DNA from: an uncultured Streptococcus sp.
Lineage (GTDB): Bacteria; Bacillota; Bacilli; Lactobacillales; Streptococcaceae
Length of the DNA stretch: 14,401 bases
Direction: 5' to 3'
Assembly (NCBI GenBank): GCA_900755085.1
Contig: CAAEFF010000012.1
Coordinates: forward strand, 1-14,401
The translations under genes and the position numbers were made by a program. Below are positions 14,336 to 14,401 of the stretch, piece after piece (positions within the stretch are counted from its first letter, which is position 1; every line of letters starts with the position of its first letter). The notes under the pieces are model-generated. The model ran no database searches and had not been told where the DNA came from. It saw only the letters and a list, made by a program, of their open reading frames with translations.

Positions 14336-14401
14336 TTTAATAATATATTAGCTCTTTCAAGTCTTTTTCCTTTTACTATCGTTTTTTCAACGGAAATAAA
14401 A

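Noticed and set aside
1..14401. Phage, CRISPR, toxin-antitoxin or defence island
   Set aside because: No spacer-repeat array, integrase, transposase, nuclease or small toxin-antitoxin pair was found; gene content is conserved chromosomal.

Overview
The window looks like chromosomal DNA from a Streptococcus, most likely an oral (mitis/sanguinis-type) species. Three things point there: a preQ1-II riboswitch upstream of queT, an architecture known mainly from Streptococcaceae; a type 1a methionine aminopeptidase with the extra loop described for streptococci; and MurA, LigA and SpxR-type proteins that match my recollection of pneumococcal sequences closely. The species cannot be fixed from the sequence alone. 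No integrase, transposase, phage, CRISPR or tRNA/rRNA gene was seen. The content is mostly conserved core genes.

Layout. (1) 1-1161, plus strand: the 3' half of the lipoteichoic acid synthase gene ltaS. It converges on pulA, and the two share a hairpin terminator at about 1166-1193. (2) 1213-6533, minus strand: ligA, a diacylglycerol kinase gene (dgkB type) and pulA, transcribed in that order. ligA and dgkB are tightly coupled, and a hairpin-rich 80-nt spacer separates dgkB from pulA. (3) 6534-6892: a 359-nt gap with no credible gene. It holds two near-identical short hairpins at its edges and, between them, a roughly 155-nt element in which an 11-bp perfect inverted repeat encloses three more hairpins. 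(4) 6893-7402, minus strand: queT under a preQ1-II riboswitch. It diverges from a GtrA-family gene (7535-7978, plus strand) that appears to be leaderless. (5) 8004-9172, minus strand: a marR-type regulator overlapping a free-standing B3/B4-domain gene, with a visible promoter and an inverted repeat that could be the operator. (6) 9271-14335, minus strand: murA, a GNAT acetyltransferase, spxR, map and a YihY/BrkB membrane protein gene, closely spaced like an operon.

How the genes fit together. LtaS releases diacylglycerol when it builds lipoteichoic acid, and a DgkB-type kinase returns diacylglycerol to phospholipid synthesis. Both lie within about 5 kb here. MurA starts peptidoglycan precursor synthesis. 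QueT imports a queuosine precursor and its mRNA senses preQ1. SpxR-type proteins control pyruvate oxidase (spxB) and hydrogen peroxide output in pneumococcus.

The two points most worth following up are the spxR gene, broken in frame exactly between its two CBS domains (near 11753-11763), and the unexplained structured element between ligA and queT. I found no wholly new multi-gene system. The rest of the window is ordinary core genome with a few informative regulatory details.
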